A stretch of 64,000 nucleotides of DNA. It comes from an uncultured Amylibacter sp. (lineage in GTDB: Bacteria; Pseudomonadota; Alphaproteobacteria; Rhodobacterales; Rhodobacteraceae). A model generated the notes under the pieces. It saw nothing but the letters and a program-made list of their open reading frames with translations, did not search any database and had not been told where the DNA came from. This document shows, piece by piece, positions 63,111 to 64,000 of the stretch (positions within the stretch are counted from its first letter, which is position 1; the number at the start of each line of letters is the position of its first letter). The stretch spans positions 2,249,001 to 2,313,000 of the forward strand of contig OX044354.1 of the NCBI GenBank assembly GCA_943846615.1. The letters run 5' to 3'. A program made the translations under genes and the position numbers.

Positions 63111-64000
63111 TTAGAAATTATCTAGGAACTGGTCAATCAATTTATCGGTTGTTGACCAGTTGCACACCAGTCGCGCCGAGAGCATTTCGTTCGCATCGCC
63201 TGTTGAAGCAGGGTCAGCTGGCCAGAAATAATACTTTGATCCCTGTGCTGCTAATTTGTCATGGATCGCGCGTGGCAATGAGGCGAAAATCATGTTGGCG
63301 TGTGATGGGTGCATAAATTCGGCATTGCGTGTGTTTGCCAAGCCCGTGGCCAGCTTTTGCCCCATTGTGTTTGCCTGTTTCGCGAGGTCGATCCACAGGT
63401 CATCGGCAAGGTAGCCCTGCATTTGCGCCGATAGCATGCGATGTTTGGATAACAGGTGCCCACCGCGTTTGCGCCGCAGTTCGAATTCCCATGCCAGATC
63501 AGGATCGAAGAATATCACCGCCTCGACGCCCAAACAGCCGTTTTTGGTGCCGCCGAAGGATACGCAATCAATGCCCGATTTCCATGTCAGTTCCGCCGGC
63601 GTGCAATCAAGTGCGACCATTGCGTTTGCAAATCGTGCGCCGTCCAGATGGGTTTTGACGCCACCTGTGTCGGCGATTTTGGTTAGAGCTCGGATTTGCT
63701 CCAGCGAATAGACCGTACCCACCTCAGTTACGTTGGTGATCGACAGGGAGCCGCGCTGCACGTTGTGCACACCCAACCGCCCTGTGTATTCGATTGCGGA
63801 TTGTAGGTTTTCAGGTGTCATCATGGCATCTGGTCCATCAACCAAGGTGAGTTTTGCGCCGTTGGCGTAAAATTCGGGTGCGCCGCATTCGTCCTCTTCG
63901 ATGTGGGCGTTGCGATGGCAAAAAATCGTTTCCCATGGTTTGGTGATGGTGGCCAGAGCCAGTGCGTTAGCGGCAGTGCCTGTAGACACAAGGAAAACTG
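63111..64000 (-). CDS. ltaE: Low-specificity L-threonine aldolase (N-terminus beyond the window)
   Basis: PLP enzyme of the aspartate-aminotransferase fold that cleaves threonine to glycine and acetaldehyde. Visible are LVSTGTAANALALATI, HIEEDECGAPEF, NVQRGSLSITNVTEVGTVYS, HLDGARFANA and the Schiff-base lysine in VSFGGTKNGCLGVEAVIFF. The frame continues to the right edge (VFLVSTGT), so about 50 N-terminal residues are missing; the GTG at 63989 is internal. It is convergent with the DsbA-like gene, 10 bp away. Confidence 0.9.
   Translation of the reverse strand, partial: VFLVSTGTAANALALATITKPWETIFCHRNAHIEEDECGAPEFYANGAKLTLVDGPDAMMTPENLQSAIEYTGRLGVHNVQRGSLSITNVTEVGTVYSLEQIRALTKIADTGGVKTHLDGARFANAMVALDCTPAELTWKSGIDCVSFGGTKNGCLGVEAVIFFDPDLAWEFELRRKRGGHLLSKHRMLSAQMQGYLADDLWIDLAKQANTMGQKLATGLANTRNAEFMHPSHANMIFASLPRAIHDKLAAQGSKYYFWPADPASTGDANEMLSARLVCNWSTTDKLIDQFLDNF

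Overview
The window reads as a chromosomal segment of a marine alphaproteobacterium of the order Rhodobacterales (Roseobacter group), with a fairly low GC content for that group. This rests on gene families and neighbourhoods rather than on any search: hemN / fnrL / ccoNOQP with FNR boxes, a five-gene F1-ATPase operon (atpHAGDC) without the F0 genes, a phosphatidylcholine synthase, DUF484-xerC, DUF2125 and extensin-like proteins, and hisC-tyrA. No rRNA, tRNA, CRISPR array, prophage or insertion sequence was seen.

Layout. Positions 1-5830 form a microaerobic respiration block: ccoNOQP (minus strand), the oxygen sensor fnrL, and divergent hemN, with perfect FNR boxes in front of ccoN and between fnrL and hemN; a third near-perfect box at the left edge suggests that another FNR target, probably ccoG, lies just outside. 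Positions 5827-9791 hold a fused indolepyruvate ferredoxin oxidoreductase and a MarR regulator with a quasi-palindromic operator candidate between them. Positions 9867-20416 hold a LuxR-like regulator divergent from a 3152-residue secreted or surface protein made of 30 tandem cadherin-like repeats and a C-terminal Hint domain; it contains a 279-bp tandem array and an apparently exact 1358-bp internal duplication.

Positions 20570-34608 are mixed: a periplasmic metallo-hydrolase, truA, ycjX-ycjF, a small globin locus with an Rrf2 (NsrR-like) regulator, an FAD monooxygenase, ileS-ogt-DMT exporter, pcs, xerC-DUF484 and fructose-6-phosphate aldolase. Positions 34688-46887 carry priA, the hisC-tyrA-extensin operon, DUF2125, a ChaC-like enzyme, an NfeD-SPFH pair, a MotA/MotB-type membrane motor pair with long coiled coils, and an integral-membrane class III nucleotide cyclase. 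Positions 46978-54811 carry clpA, gloB, a methyltransferase, a small membrane protein, a catalytic/non-catalytic M16 peptidase pair and an orphan gene.

The 516-bp gap at 54812-55327 holds an inverted repeat and two short ORFs before the atpHAGDC operon. Then come two small accessory-looking genes (H-type lectin, zinc-ribbon protein), prs, a DsbA-like isomerase and the start of a threonine aldolase running off the right edge. The best candidates for something undescribed are the giant repeat/Hint protein and its internal duplication, the ZorAB-like motor pair outside any recognisable defence locus, the inverted-repeat element before the atp operon, and a 27-bp palindrome-bearing element found twice about 41 kb apart.
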